A program made the translations under genes and the position numbers. 64,000 nt of DNA from NCBI RefSeq assembly GCF_014206975.1, contig NZ_JACHOU010000001.1, forward strand, positions 62,001 through 126,000. Direction: 5' to 3'. The notes beneath the pieces are model-generated. The model was given only the letters and a program-made list of their open reading frames with translations. It had not been told where the DNA came from and did not search any database. This stretch comes from Aminobacter aganoensis. Its GTDB lineage: Bacteria; Pseudomonadota; Alphaproteobacteria; Rhizobiales; Rhizobiaceae. This document shows, piece by piece, positions 50,262 through 59,771 of the stretch (its first letter is position 1; the number at the start of each line of letters is the position of its first letter).

Positions 50262-50273
50262 GACATAAATGTC
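50262..50273. promoter_or_regulatory. inverted repeat GACAT-AA-ATGTC upstream of the sox region
   Basis: A short palindrome with 5-bp arms is followed immediately by TATTAT, a good -10-like hexamer (50274-50279). No well-placed -35 is visible. The arms equal the GACAT/ATGTC halves seen in the TetR-linked sites farther right, but with a 2-base insertion. Confidence 0.35.
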
Positions 50274-50312
50274 TATTATCGTTAGTCCTACCGGAAACGG
50301 GGGAGCGCTGCG

Positions 50313-50474
50313 ATGAAATCCAGGGCGGTGACGATCGGCGAAGGCGCGGCTGGCGCCTCGGTGATTTTTCATCTGGCGAACTGCGTTTGGACGGATGTCG
50401 TTCTGACCGAGCGTGCAGCCCACATGGTCCAACCCTCGGTCTATGATCCGCAAGGCCTCGGGTTGCGGATGTAA
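50313..50474 (+). pseudogene. N-terminal relic of a dimethylglycine-dehydrogenase-type flavoprotein
   Basis: The frame starts MKSRAVTIGEGAAGAS and runs 53 codons to TAA, with a GGGGGAG ribosome-binding site. Its first ~37 residues read like the FAD-binding start of dimethylglycine/sarcosine dehydrogenase-type enzymes (GxGxxG kept, then a W-T-D-V-V-L-x-E-R strand). After that the similarity stops. The rest of the 373-base gap to soxB holds only a CGGATGTA/TACATCCG hairpin (50466-50489). It is best read as a gene truncated by deletion; a small functional peptide is unlikely. Confidence 0.6.
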
Positions 50475-50527
50475 GCTTCGCTACATCCGGATCGGGCACA
50501 ACACGGAAGTTTTCCAGGAATGGTTCA

Positions 50528-51781
50528 ATGACCCGCCGCTACTCCGCATTTTCGCTGATCAAGGAAGGTTTGACCGGCCAGAAGGGTTGGCAGCCTGCCT
50601 GGCGCTCTCCGGAGCCCAAGAAGACCTATGACGCAGTGATCATCGGTGGCGGCGGTCATGGGCTGGCGACTGCCTACTATCTCGCCAAGACCCACGGCAT
50701 CGCCAGCATCGCCGTGCTTGAAAAGGGCTGGATCGGCGGCGGCAACACCGGCCGCAACACCACGGTTGTGCGCTCCAACTACTACTATCCCGAGAGCGTG
50801 GCGATCTACGGCCTTGCGCACCGGCTCTATGAAGGGCTCTCGAAGGAACTGAACTACAATGTCATGCTGTCGAAGCGCGGCATGGTGTCCCTGTGCCACA
50901 GCACCGGCGAATTGGAGATTGGCGCACGCACGGTCAATGCGATGCAGATCAATGGCGTCGACGCCGAGATGTTCTCGGTCGACGATGTCCGCCGCGTGGC
51001 ACCGCTTCTCAACTTGGCATCCGATGCGCGTTTTCCGGTGTTCGGCGGCGTCTGGCAGGGCAGGGCAGGTACGGCCCGCCACGACGCGGTGGCCTGGGGT
51101 TATGCGCGTGCTGCCGGCGCGCTGGGTGTCGACATCATCCAGAATTGCGAGGTCACCGACTTCATCGTCGAGGGCGGACGCTGTCGCGGCGTGCACACGT
51201 CGCGCGGCACGATCCGCACCGACCGAATAGGCATGGCGGTCGCAGGCCATTCCTCAGTGCTTGCAGCCAAGGCCGGCTTCCGCCTGCCGATCAACTCCTA
51301 TGCGCTTCAGGCCTGCGTCTCCGAACCGGTCAAGCCGGTGCTCGACACCGTTGTCTTGTCGCCGGGAACCGGTGTCTATGTCAGCCAGTCGGACAAGGGC
51401 GAGATCGTGATCGGCGGCGCGCTCGACCGCGTTCCATCCTATGGCCAGCGCGGCAACCTGCCGACGCTGGAGGGCGTCATTTCAGGCCTGCTCGAAATGT
51501 TCCCGGCCTTCGGCCAGCTCAAGCTGATGCGGCAATGGGCCGGCATCGTTGATGTGGTGCCGGACTCTTCGCCGATCATCGGCGAGTCGCCGCTGCCCGG
51601 CCTCTTCCTCAATTGCGGTTGGGGCACAGGGGGCTTCAAGGCCATTCCCGCCGGTGGCGTCTTGCTCGCCCATCTCCTGGCAACCGGCAAGCATCACGAC
51701 ATCAGCCGCCCCTTCGATCTGGATCGCTTCGCCACCGGCCGCCTGCTGGACGAAGCCGCCGGGTCCGGCATCGCCCATTAG
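50528..51781 (+). CDS. soxB: sarcosine oxidase subunit beta
   Basis: The product is 417 aa. The dinucleotide-binding motif is IIGGGGHGLATAYYL (38-52). H185 in the TARHDAVAWG motif is the probable covalent FMN attachment site by family comparison. This subunit oxidises sarcosine (N-methylglycine) to glycine, with the one-carbon unit going to tetrahydrofolate. First gene of the soxBDAG unit. Confidence 0.95.
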   Translation: MTRRYSAFSLIKEGLTGQKGWQPAWRSPEPKKTYDAVIIGGGGHGLATAYYLAKTHGIASIAVLEKGWIGGGNTGRNTTVVRSNYYYPESVAIYGLAHRLYEGLSKELNYNVMLSKRGMVSLCHSTGELEIGARTVNAMQINGVDAEMFSVDDVRRVAPLLNLASDARFPVFGGVWQGRAGTARHDAVAWGYARAAGALGVDIIQNCEVTDFIVEGGRCRGVHTSRGTIRTDRIGMAVAGHSSVLAAKAGFRLPINSYALQACVSEPVKPVLDTVVLSPGTGVYVSQSDKGEIVIGGALDRVPSYGQRGNLPTLEGVISGLLEMFPAFGQLKLMRQWAGIVDVVPDSSPIIGESPLPGLFLNCGWGTGGFKAIPAGGVLLAHLLATGKHHDISRPFDLDRFATGRLLDEAAGSGIAH

Positions 51782-51802
51782 GTCGTCGACCTGGAGTAAA
51801 CC

Positions 51803-52072
51803 ATGCAGCTTTTTCACTGCCCGTTCTGCGGCACCCGCGACGAGACCGAGTTCCATTTTGGCGGTGAAGCCGGAAACATCCGGCCCGATGGCGCCGACGT
51901 GCCGGCTGATCGCTGGGCAAATTATCTCTACATGCGCGACAATCCCAAGGGTGCGGTCCGGGAAGTGTGGGTGCATATGAACTGCGGCGAGTTCTTTGTC
52001 ATGGAGCGCGACAGTGTCGGCCACGAGGTCGTATCCTCGACGTCGCTTGATGGCGCGGGGCACGCACGATGA
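51803..52072 (+). CDS. soxD: sarcosine oxidase subunit delta
   Basis: The product is 89 aa. Zinc ligands are visible as C6, C9, H58 and C61 (HCPFCG and HMNCG). It is the small structural subunit of the heterotetramer. It starts 21 bases after soxB and overlaps soxA by four bases (ATGA). Confidence 0.95.
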   Translation: MQLFHCPFCGTRDETEFHFGGEAGNIRPDGADVPADRWANYLYMRDNPKGAVREVWVHMNCGEFFVMERDSVGHEVVSSTSLDGAGHAR

Positions 52073-54948
52073 CCGCCACGCGCCTGTCCTCCGGCGGCAG
52101 TTCCATCGACCGCTCCCGCCCGGTCTCGTTCAGCTTCGACGGCCGCAAACTGCAGGGATTTGAAGGCGACACCATCGCCTCCGCTCTGCTTGCGAGCGAT
52201 GTCGCCGTGGTCGGCCGCAGTTTCAAGTACCATCGCCCGCGAGGCATCTGGGGCGCTGGCGTCGAAGAGCCCAACGCGCTGGTCGACGTCGGGGGCAGTG
52301 TGGCCAGGACACCAAACACGCGCGCCACCACCGAGTTGGTCCTCGACGGCATGATCGCCAAGAGCGTCAACGCGTCGCCGAACGCTGCTGTCGACCGCAA
52401 CGCTTTCATCGACCGCTTTTCGCGCTTCATTCCTGCCGCCTTCTACTACAAGACGTTCATGTGGCCGGACTGGCACCTGTTCGAGCCGCGCATCCGGGCG
52501 GTCGCGGGGTTGGGCGAGGTCGACGCACGCTGGCAATCGCCTGCTGCTGCTGCCGACCAGATCAACCGTCATTGCGACGTGCTGGTAGTCGGTGCCGGAC
52601 CTGCCGGCCTTGCTGCGGCAAAGCTCGCCGCCAGTGCCGGCCAGTCGGTCATTCTGGTTGATGACCAGCATGAGCCTGGCGGATCGCTCAACCATCGCAC
52701 CGGCGAAATCGACGGCAGGCCCGCCACAGCCTGGGCCGCCGAGACAATTGGCGCACTGTCTGCGACTGGGCACACTGTGCTGCCGTCCACCACCGCTTTC
52801 GGCATCTACGACCATAATCTCGTCGGGCTGAACCAGCGTCACGGCGACGGCAGGCCCGATACGCTCTGGCGGGTCAGGCCGCGCCGGATCGTGCTTGCGA
52901 CCGGCGCCATCGAGCGGCCTTTGCCTTTCGCCAACAACGATTTGCCGGGCATCATGTCGGCCGATGCGGCGCTGGTCTATCTCAGGCGCTTTGCCGTGCT
53001 CGTTGGCCGGCGCGTGGTCGTTGCCACCAACAACGACAGCGCCTACGAGGTCGCACGCGCGTTGGCCGAAGCCGGCGCCGATGTGACCCTTGTCGACAGC
53101 CGCAAGGACGGAACTCCCGCAGTGCCCGAGGGCGTCAGCCTGACGGCTGGCCGCCGCGTCGCTGCGGCACGTGGAAAGATGCGCGTCGAGGGTGCCGTCC
53201 TGGATGAAGGCACCTTGCTCGATGCCGACTGCTTGGTGGTTTCCGGCGGCTGGACGCCGACCATCCATCTCTTTTGCCAGGCCAGGGGCAAGCTCGCCTG
53301 GAGCGAGGCTCAGGCTGCCTTCCTGCCAGGTGATCCGGTCGAGGGCATGGCCGTCGCCGGTGCGGCGGCAGGCGCGGTCTCGCTGTCCGGCGTTTTTGAA
53401 AGTGCCGCCAAGGCGATGCCCGGCGCGACCGCGGCGCCGCGCAGCACGGGTGTGGAAGCGACCGGCGGTATCCTTGCTGCCTGGCCGATCCCGGATGCCA
53501 GGGGCCGCGTCTGGATAGACTATCAGAACGATGTCACTGCCAAGGATGTCGAACTCGCTGCGCGCGAAAACTTCATCTCGGTCGAGCATCTCAAGCGCTA
53601 CACCACGCTTGGCATGGCGACGGACCAGGGCAAGACCTCGAATCTTGTCGGTCTTGCATTGATGGGCGCCGTCACCGGGCGCACGGTGCCCGAGGTCGGC
53701 ACCACCACCTACCGCCCGCCTTTCACCCCGGTGCCGCTGGCAAGTTTTGCCGGTGCGCGTGGCGGCGAACTGATGTCACCGGTGCGTCGTTTGCCGCTTG
53801 AAAACGTCCATCGTGCCCGCGGCGCTGTCTTTCAGGAATATGGCGGCTGGCTGCGGCCTGCCCATTACGGCGGCGCGGATGCCGACGCGGACTGCGCGAT
53901 CCAGGACGAAGCCGGGCGTGCCCGGCAGTCGGTTGCCCTGTTCGACGGCTCGACGCTCGGCAAGATCGAGGTCATGGGACCGAAGGCGGCGGAATTCGTC
54001 GATTTCATCTACTACAACACCATGTCGACGCTGAAGCCGGGCCGCTGCCGCTACGGCTTCATGCTGTCGGAAAACGGCGTCGTCTTCGATGACGGCATTC
54101 TTGTGCGGCTGGACGAGTACCGCTTCGTCGTTTCCTGCTCGAGTTCGCATGTCGCTTCAGTGCATGCCCGCCTCGAGGAATGGCGGCAGGATCGCTTCGG
54201 CCGTGATGCCGTCTATGTCCACAACGCCACCTCGGAGATGGCGACGCTGACCGTTTCCGGGCCGAACGCCAAGAAACTGCTGGCGACGCTGGGTCTCGGC
54301 CTGTCGCTCGATGACGCCGACTTGCCTCATATGGCGATGGCCGAGGGCATGTTCGCAACAGATCCGGTCCGTGTCGCCCGCGTCAGCTTCACCGGCGACC
54401 GCAGCTATGAGGTCTCGATCCGCGCCGACCGGGCGGAGCCTTTGTGGGCACGCATGCACGAAGCCGGCATGGCGTTCGATGCGGTGACCATCGGGCTCGA
54501 GGCCTTGATGATCCTGCGCGCCGAAAAGGGCTATATCGTCATAGGCAAGGATACCGACGGCACCACCTTGCCGCATGACCTCGGTGTCGATGGGCCACGT
54601 GCCAAGCGCAAGGGCGAATATGTCGGCCGCCGTTCGTTGTTCACCGACGTGGCCATGCCTGGCAACCGGCAGCAGTTGGTCGGCCTTGCCGTCGCTCGAG
54701 GCGAAGAGCCGCTGGCCACCGGCGCGAACGCGATCTCGCGTGAGGGCGGCAAGCTCAGGAGCCAGGGGTTCGTGACGTCCAGCTATCACAGCCCGACGAT
54801 GGGTCGGCCGATAGCGCTTGGCCTGATCGAGCGCGGGGCGGCCCGCCATGGCGAGGCCGTCGACATCCAGCATCTCGGCATGGTGAGGCGTGCGACGATC
54901 ACCGGCCCTTGCGCCTTCGATCCTTCAGGAGAGCGGCTCAATGCGTAA
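52069..54948 (+). CDS. soxA: sarcosine oxidase subunit alpha
   Basis: The product is 959 aa. An N-terminal ferredoxin-like part (about 1-95, GFEGDTIASALLASDV) is followed by an NAD-binding flavoprotein domain (CDVLVVGAGPAGLAAAKLA near 169-187). A GcvT-type tetrahydrofolate domain follows from about residue 565 to the end. The subunit binds NAD and the folate that accepts formaldehyde to give 5,10-methylene-THF. It overlaps the gamma gene by 8 bases. Confidence 0.95.
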   Translation: MTATRLSSGGSSIDRSRPVSFSFDGRKLQGFEGDTIASALLASDVAVVGRSFKYHRPRGIWGAGVEEPNALVDVGGSVARTPNTRATTELVLDGMIAKSVNASPNAAVDRNAFIDRFSRFIPAAFYYKTFMWPDWHLFEPRIRAVAGLGEVDARWQSPAAAADQINRHCDVLVVGAGPAGLAAAKLAASAGQSVILVDDQHEPGGSLNHRTGEIDGRPATAWAAETIGALSATGHTVLPSTTAFGIYDHNLVGLNQRHGDGRPDTLWRVRPRRIVLATGAIERPLPFANNDLPGIMSADAALVYLRRFAVLVGRRVVVATNNDSAYEVARALAEAGADVTLVDSRKDGTPAVPEGVSLTAGRRVAAARGKMRVEGAVLDEGTLLDADCLVVSGGWTPTIHLFCQARGKLAWSEAQAAFLPGDPVEGMAVAGAAAGAVSLSGVFESAAKAMPGATAAPRSTGVEATGGILAAWPIPDARGRVWIDYQNDVTAKDVELAARENFISVEHLKRYTTLGMATDQGKTSNLVGLALMGAVTGRTVPEVGTTTYRPPFTPVPLASFAGARGGELMSPVRRLPLENVHRARGAVFQEYGGWLRPAHYGGADADADCAIQDEAGRARQSVALFDGSTLGKIEVMGPKAAEFVDFIYYNTMSTLKPGRCRYGFMLSENGVVFDDGILVRLDEYRFVVSCSSSHVASVHARLEEWRQDRFGRDAVYVHNATSEMATLTVSGPNAKKLLATLGLGLSLDDADLPHMAMAEGMFATDPVRVARVSFTGDRSYEVSIRADRAEPLWARMHEAGMAFDAVTIGLEALMILRAEKGYIVIGKDTDGTTLPHDLGVDGPRAKRKGEYVGRRSLFTDVAMPGNRQQLVGLAVARGEEPLATGANAISREGGKLRSQGFVTSSYHSPTMGRPIALGLIERGAARHGEAVDIQHLGMVRRATITGPCAFDPSGERLNA

Positions 54949-55459
54949 TCTTGCCGAAAAATGGACAGCCATGCCGGATTGGCGGACTGCGGTTATCGAC
55001 ACGCCCGGGCTAGCGATCCGTTCGCTGACCGGCTTGCACCAGTTTCTGGTCAGCGGCGATCTCGTGGCCTGGAGCAAGGCGTCGCGCATACCCCTCCAGC
55101 CGGTAGGCGCATTCGGCACGGCAACGGGTGATACCTGCACGATTCAGGTCGCGCGTGACCGACTGCTGGTCGTTTCAGCGGTTCCGTCCCCTGTCGCTCA
55201 AGGCTGGCACGAGCAAGGGTTCGCCGTAACCACCGTGAGCGCGGGGCTAATGATTTTCGACTTCGAAGGCCCTGCGTGCGCCGACCTTGTCCCGCGCGCC
55301 ACCACTCTTGACCCGGGCAAGGCAAGCGCCTCGGCGGCGATCTCGTTTGCCGGCATGAATGCCGTCGTTTATCGCCACGGCGAGAGGCTGCGCGTCCATG
55401 TCGATCGCGGCCTTGCGGCCTATTTCTGGACCTGGGCAGCAACCGTAGCGGCAACCTGA
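54941..55459 (+). CDS. soxG: sarcosine oxidase subunit gamma
   Basis: The product is 172 aa from the ATG at 54941 (AGGAGAG upstream, overlapping the end of soxA). It matches the gamma subunit pattern at the C-terminus (VHVDRGLAAYFWTWAATV). The family is poorly conserved, so identification relies on position and this tail. It is separated by 20 bases from the convergent tetR, with no terminator seen. Confidence 0.88.
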   Translation: MRNLAEKWTAMPDWRTAVIDTPGLAIRSLTGLHQFLVSGDLVAWSKASRIPLQPVGAFGTATGDTCTIQVARDRLLVVSAVPSPVAQGWHEQGFAVTTVSAGLMIFDFEGPACADLVPRATTLDPGKASASAAISFAGMNAVVYRHGERLRVHVDRGLAAYFWTWAATVAAT

Positions 55460-55479
55460 TAGCCGCGCAAGCCTGAAAG

Positions 55480-56175
55480 TTAGTCCTCCGGACCCGATCG
55501 GGAGCTGTTCAGACGGGCGATGAAGTCGTCGAATATGTCGATGTCTTGGGGGCCGGGCTCCTGGCCGCTGAAGGCCAGCAGATAGGCCGGAACGTGCGAG
55601 ACCCTGGCATCGAGCGTTTCGTCCGGGTCGAGCGTGTAGTGGCCGATCTGCATGTAGTAGAGCACGCGGGCGCGGATGAAGGCATTTTCGTCGTCGTAAC
55701 CGTAGCGCAGGTACATCGACTTGATGGCGTCGATGCGCCGCCTGTCCGCTTCATGCACCACGGCACGCACAGCCGGTTCGCGTCGCGCCCACAACCGCAC
55801 GGCGATGTCGAGTTTCGGGTCGAACAGGCGCTCGTCCACCCAGCACTCGAAGACATTCAAGATGGCCCTGTTGATGGTGGGCGCGGGACGCATCGCGTGT
55901 TCGATGATCGGGGCGGTGTTGTTTTGCAACCAATTCTGCAGAAGTTGGTCATGAAGATCCTGCAGGCTCTTGAAAAACCAGTAGAAACTCGAGCGCGAGA
56001 CGTCGAGTTTCTTGGCCATCACCTGGATCTTGACCTCGTCGATCCCGTCATCGATCAGCGTCTTGATCGCCAGGTTCAGCCAGTCGTTCTTGCTGGTTCG
56101 CGACGAGCTGTCGCCAGTGGCATCGACGTCTTGGGACACAGTCTGTTCCGGTTCCTTGCTTTGCGATGATGGCAC
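55480..56175 (-). CDS. TetR-family transcriptional regulator
   Basis: The product is 231 aa from a GTG at 56175 with AAGGGGAG six bases upstream on its strand; an ATG at 56229 would add 18 residues and lacks a clear site. A low-complexity N-terminus precedes the helix-turn-helix (LAIKTLIDDGIDEVKIQVMA, then KKLDVSRSSFYWFFKSLQDL). A ligand-binding helical domain follows. It diverges from the S9 hydrolase gene across a region carrying the 13-bp site shared with the ABC leader. Confidence 0.9.
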   Translation of the reverse strand: MPSSQSKEPEQTVSQDVDATGDSSSRTSKNDWLNLAIKTLIDDGIDEVKIQVMAKKLDVSRSSFYWFFKSLQDLHDQLLQNWLQNNTAPIIEHAMRPAPTINRAILNVFECWVDERLFDPKLDIAVRLWARREPAVRAVVHEADRRRIDAIKSMYLRYGYDDENAFIRARVLYYMQIGHYTLDPDETLDARVSHVPAYLLAFSGQEPGPQDIDIFDDFIARLNSSRSGPED

Positions 56176-56327
56176 TGGCGCTCCCCTTTGGTTTTCATCG
56201 TTATACGAGCAACTGTTGGCTCTTCGCATCGACTATTTTGTGCAAGGTCGCGGCTCGTTCGGAGCGACTGCGCCCTGCATCCCATGCCGCTGCAGCAACC
56301 TTTCTTCCCAGACATGGCGCGAAAGTA

Positions 56328-56340
56328 CACATATGTCTAG
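56328..56340. promoter_or_regulatory. candidate TetR operator 1
   Basis: CACATATGTCTAG lies in the 275-base tetR/S9 divergent region. It contains ACATATGT and overlaps TGTCTAGACA (56334-56343), both perfect palindromes. The same 13 bases recur inverted at 59772-59784 in front of the ABC genes. Confidence 0.55.
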
Positions 56341-56450
56341 ACAGCGATCGAATTGGCTGCAATGTTGCCTCGCTGACGTGGCGAAGCCTTAGCGGGTGAG
56401 GGGGAAGTGACCCTTGCCGAGGTGATGATGCCGTCGGTGGGGGAAGCCTG

Positions 56451-58418
56451 ATGGACCGCGATTTTCGCTCGTCGCCTGAGTATGTGGCGACACAGACATT
56501 TTACGGCGCGCTGTTGGCGCCGGGTGGGCACGTCTTCGGCGCCCGTTCCTTGTGCGGCCACGAGGATGCAAGGCATCTCTATTTCATCGGCCAGAGTTTC
56601 GCGAAATCCCTGGAAGAGGGCGTGACCAGCAGGCTTTGCCGGACGGTTCGCAATGGCGGCGGCCTCGAATGCCTCAATGAGCGCGAGACACGGCAGATCA
56701 GGCTCTCTCGCGATGGCCAGATCCTGGCGGTGGCATGCGCCGGCGACGATCCTGCAGCTGACCGGATTGAGCTGTGGTCGGCCGATGCGCACATAAATGC
56801 GCAGGCAGTGCCGGGGCGCGTCGAGCAGATCGATTGGTCTCCGGATGGCGCGTCCTTGCTTGTGGTGGTTGCCGGCGCGGCTGCAGATCTTGCCGGCATC
56901 CACGGTGGCTATAGCCAGAAGGTGATGTCCAACGGTCCGGCATGGCTGCCAGAGGTACGTTCCGAGCAGGGTGACGAACTCTGGCGTACCGTCTGGACAT
57001 GGGACTGCAAGGGCGAACCGCAGCGCCTCACCAAGCCACCTCTGAATGTGTGGGAAGCCAGCTGGTGCGGCAACGGCACGATTGCCGCCATAGCAAGCGA
57101 TCGTCACAGCGAAGGCAGTTGGTACGAGGCCGGCCTTTCGCTTGTCGATGTGGGGTCGGGAGCTGTGACGGCGCTCCACACGCCTGTCGACCAGCTAGGT
57201 TGCGCCAGGGGCGCTGCAGACGGCGGCAGCATTGCTTTCATCGAGGCATTCTGCAGCGACCGGGGCCTGGTCTCCGGCCGGCTGACCATCCTGGACCTGA
57301 AAACCGGCAAGGTCGAAACCGCCGATACTCTGGGCATCGACGTGACGTCGATCGAATGGCGCTCGCCGACGGTCATTCATTTCGCGGGTGCGCGCGGTCA
57401 CCAAACGGCGACCGGCGACTACGACCTCGAACGTTCCGTCGCCGCCGAAAGCTGGTCGTCCAGCGATGTCACCAATGGAGAATGGGTCCCCAGTTCTTAT
57501 CCGATCGGAGCGAGTGGCAGCCTGTTCGTCGCCGAATCCTATTCGCGCGCGCCTTTCCTGGCCGAAATTGTCTCCGGCACCATTCGCGAGGTTGCATCGT
57601 TGGCGGCACCCCGGGCGCAAGAGGCGATGTCGGACTGTGGGCAGATCGAACCGGTCAGCTGGAGCGCGCCGGACGGGCTGGAAATCCTGGGGTGGGTCGT
57701 ACGTCCCAAGGGCGCGACAGGTCCAACGCCGCTATTGGTCGACATCCATGGCGGCCCGATCTCGGCGCACCGCAATCGCTGGATGGCAAGGATGCGCGCA
57801 GCTCCGCTGCTGGCCAGCCGGGGATGGACGATCTTCCTGCCCAACCCCAGGGGAAGCACGGGCAGGGGCGATGCCTTCGCCCGCGCGGTCAAGGGCGACA
57901 TGGGTGGTGCCGACGCGCTCGACATCATCAGCGGCATCGACGCGCTGGTCGCCAAGGGATGGGCTGACGACAGGCGGATCGCCGTCACCGGCACCAGCTA
58001 TGGCGGCTTCATGTCCGCGTGGCTGCCGTCGCAAAGCGATCGCTTCGCTGCCGCCATACCGATTTCGCCCGTCGGCGACTGGTATAGCCAGCATCGGACG
58101 TCGCAGATCCCCGAATTCGACGAGATCATGCTCGAGGCGTCGCCCTGGGCGGCCGACGGTGCCTATTTTTCGCGCAGCCCCGCCTTCTTCAAGCACAAGG
58201 TCCCGGTTCCGATGCTGGTCATGGCGGGAGCCCTCGACCGCAGCACGCCGGTCGGCCAGGCCGAGGAATGCCATTTCGCGGCGATCCGGTCCGGCGCGCC
58301 AAGTTCGCTCGTCGTCTATCCGAATGCCGGCCACAGCATCCGCAGCTACCCGGAATATCTCGACAGTGCCGCCCGCATCCTGTGGTGGCTCGACCAGCAT
58401 GTGCGTCCGGCCAACTAG
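56451..58418 (+). CDS. S9-family (prolyl oligopeptidase/acylaminoacyl-type) peptidase
   Basis: The product is 655 aa with an N-terminal beta-propeller-like region (about 1-400) and a C-terminal alpha/beta hydrolase domain. The catalytic triad is S516 (GTSYGG), D596 (GALDRST) and H628 (NAGHS). No signal peptide, so cytoplasmic. Such enzymes cleave short or N-blocked peptides. GGGGGAAG lies before the ATG. It is the first gene of a rightward set with the oxidase, importer and dipeptidase. Confidence 0.92.
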   Translation: MDRDFRSSPEYVATQTFYGALLAPGGHVFGARSLCGHEDARHLYFIGQSFAKSLEEGVTSRLCRTVRNGGGLECLNERETRQIRLSRDGQILAVACAGDDPAADRIELWSADAHINAQAVPGRVEQIDWSPDGASLLVVVAGAAADLAGIHGGYSQKVMSNGPAWLPEVRSEQGDELWRTVWTWDCKGEPQRLTKPPLNVWEASWCGNGTIAAIASDRHSEGSWYEAGLSLVDVGSGAVTALHTPVDQLGCARGAADGGSIAFIEAFCSDRGLVSGRLTILDLKTGKVETADTLGIDVTSIEWRSPTVIHFAGARGHQTATGDYDLERSVAAESWSSSDVTNGEWVPSSYPIGASGSLFVAESYSRAPFLAEIVSGTIREVASLAAPRAQEAMSDCGQIEPVSWSAPDGLEILGWVVRPKGATGPTPLLVDIHGGPISAHRNRWMARMRAAPLLASRGWTIFLPNPRGSTGRGDAFARAVKGDMGGADALDIISGIDALVAKGWADDRRIAVTGTSYGGFMSAWLPSQSDRFAAAIPISPVGDWYSQHRTSQIPEFDEIMLEASPWAADGAYFSRSPAFFKHKVPVPMLVMAGALDRSTPVGQAEECHFAAIRSGAPSSLVVYPNAGHSIRSYPEYLDSAARILWWLDQHVRPAN

Positions 58419-58445
58419 CCAGGCGCAGCGACAAGGGAGGAAAAA

Positions 58446-59723
58446 TTGGCTTCAACGACAGGTTCCGCCGAAGTGGGGCACGCTGGCAAGCGCATCGCCG
58501 TCATCGGCGCCGGCATCATCGGCTGCTCGACAGCGTTTCATCTGCTGAAGGCGGGGGCGCGGCAGGTCACCATCATCGAAGCGCGCGAACCAGCCGCCGC
58601 AACCACAGGGGCGGGCGCCGGGTTTGTCTCGCATTGGTCCGCCGGCATGTTCCCGCTTGGCGAAGAGGGGCTGCAGCTTCAGCAATACGGCCTCGACTTC
58701 TATCGCGCGATCCATGAGGTCGGTGTCGAGATCGGCTATCGCCCGAACGGTACTCTGATGATGGCGCTGACTGAAGCAGGCCGGGAACGCTTCGTTCGCC
58801 CCGTCCTGGATTCACCCCATGCGCCAGCGGAAATGCAGGATCTGACCGCCCGGCAGATCGGCGAGAAGACCAGGGGCCTGATCGACGCAACCCAGGTGCA
58901 TTCCGGCGCTTTCAATCCGCACGGCATACAGCTCGACACCAGGCTTGCGACCGGGGTGATGGTCGACGAGATCGTCAAGATGGGTGGCGTGTTCCGCAAT
59001 GGAACGGCAGTCACTGGCATTTACGATGCCGGAAGCCATGTGAAGATCCAAACCGACAAGGGCGAATTCGAGGTCGATGGCGTCGTCGTCGCTGCTGGCG
59101 CCTGGAACAACGAAGTGCTCAGGGACCTCGGCTGGCGTTTGCCGCTGCTCAGGGTGATGGCGACACGCATCGTCACCGACGGTCGCGGACTTCCATCCAC
59201 GCTGCCGACCGTGCAGTGCCGCGAACTGCGCCTTTGGCTGCGCGAAAGTTTCGGCGCGGTCATGTGGGGCACCGGCCGCCACTACCAGCCATACTACCAG
59301 ACCGGCGACGACTGGATCGAACCCGGCCAGCCGCGCAATGCCGATCTGATGCAGGCGATGGACGACGTCGAACTGGCACAGCTCCAGAAGATCTTCCCGC
59401 CGCTTCGCGGTTCGAAGGTGTCGAGCTGGGCCCAGGGCGTGCCTTGCTACACACCGGACAGTGGCTTGATCGTCGGTCACGTCCCAGGCACCACCAACGT
59501 CGTGGCGGTAGGCGGCGACAACGAAACCGGTGTTAGCCACGGCCCTGGCCTCGGTCGGCTTTCCGCCGAGTTGATCCTCGGCCAGAAGCCTTTTGTCGAC
59601 ACGACGCGCTTCCGCCTCGACCGCTTTGCGCGCGATTCCTACGCGACCGAGGCCGAGATTGCGGCTGCCCTGCCTGCTTGGTCCGGGCACCAGCCGGCGG
59701 GCCCGGTTTCGCTGCGGCAATAG
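58446..59723 (+). CDS. DadA-like FAD-dependent amine/amino acid oxidase
   Basis: The product is 425 aa from a TTG at 58446 with AGGGAGG five bases upstream. The FAD motif is IAVIGAGIIGCSTAFHLL, and a C-terminal DAO-type GGDNETGVSHGPGLG loop is present. It probably oxidises a D-amino acid, N-methyl amino acid or related amine. It lies 27 bases after the S9 gene, likely in the same transcript. Confidence 0.88.
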   Translation: MASTTGSAEVGHAGKRIAVIGAGIIGCSTAFHLLKAGARQVTIIEAREPAAATTGAGAGFVSHWSAGMFPLGEEGLQLQQYGLDFYRAIHEVGVEIGYRPNGTLMMALTEAGRERFVRPVLDSPHAPAEMQDLTARQIGEKTRGLIDATQVHSGAFNPHGIQLDTRLATGVMVDEIVKMGGVFRNGTAVTGIYDAGSHVKIQTDKGEFEVDGVVVAAGAWNNEVLRDLGWRLPLLRVMATRIVTDGRGLPSTLPTVQCRELRLWLRESFGAVMWGTGRHYQPYYQTGDDWIEPGQPRNADLMQAMDDVELAQLQKIFPPLRGSKVSSWAQGVPCYTPDSGLIVGHVPGTTNVVAVGGDNETGVSHGPGLGRLSAELILGQKPFVDTTRFRLDRFARDSYATEAEIAAALPAWSGHQPAGPVSLRQ

Positions 59724-59771
59724 ACGCAATTTCCTCAATTGCACAAAGCAGCGCGTTTGGTACTGATCGTA

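Noticed and set aside
50528-55459. sox genes read as thiosulfate-oxidation genes, because sulfur genes lie nearby
   Set aside because: The domains (covalent FMN subunit, zinc delta subunit, GcvT-fold alpha subunit) are those of sarcosine oxidase; the shared gene name is a coincidence.
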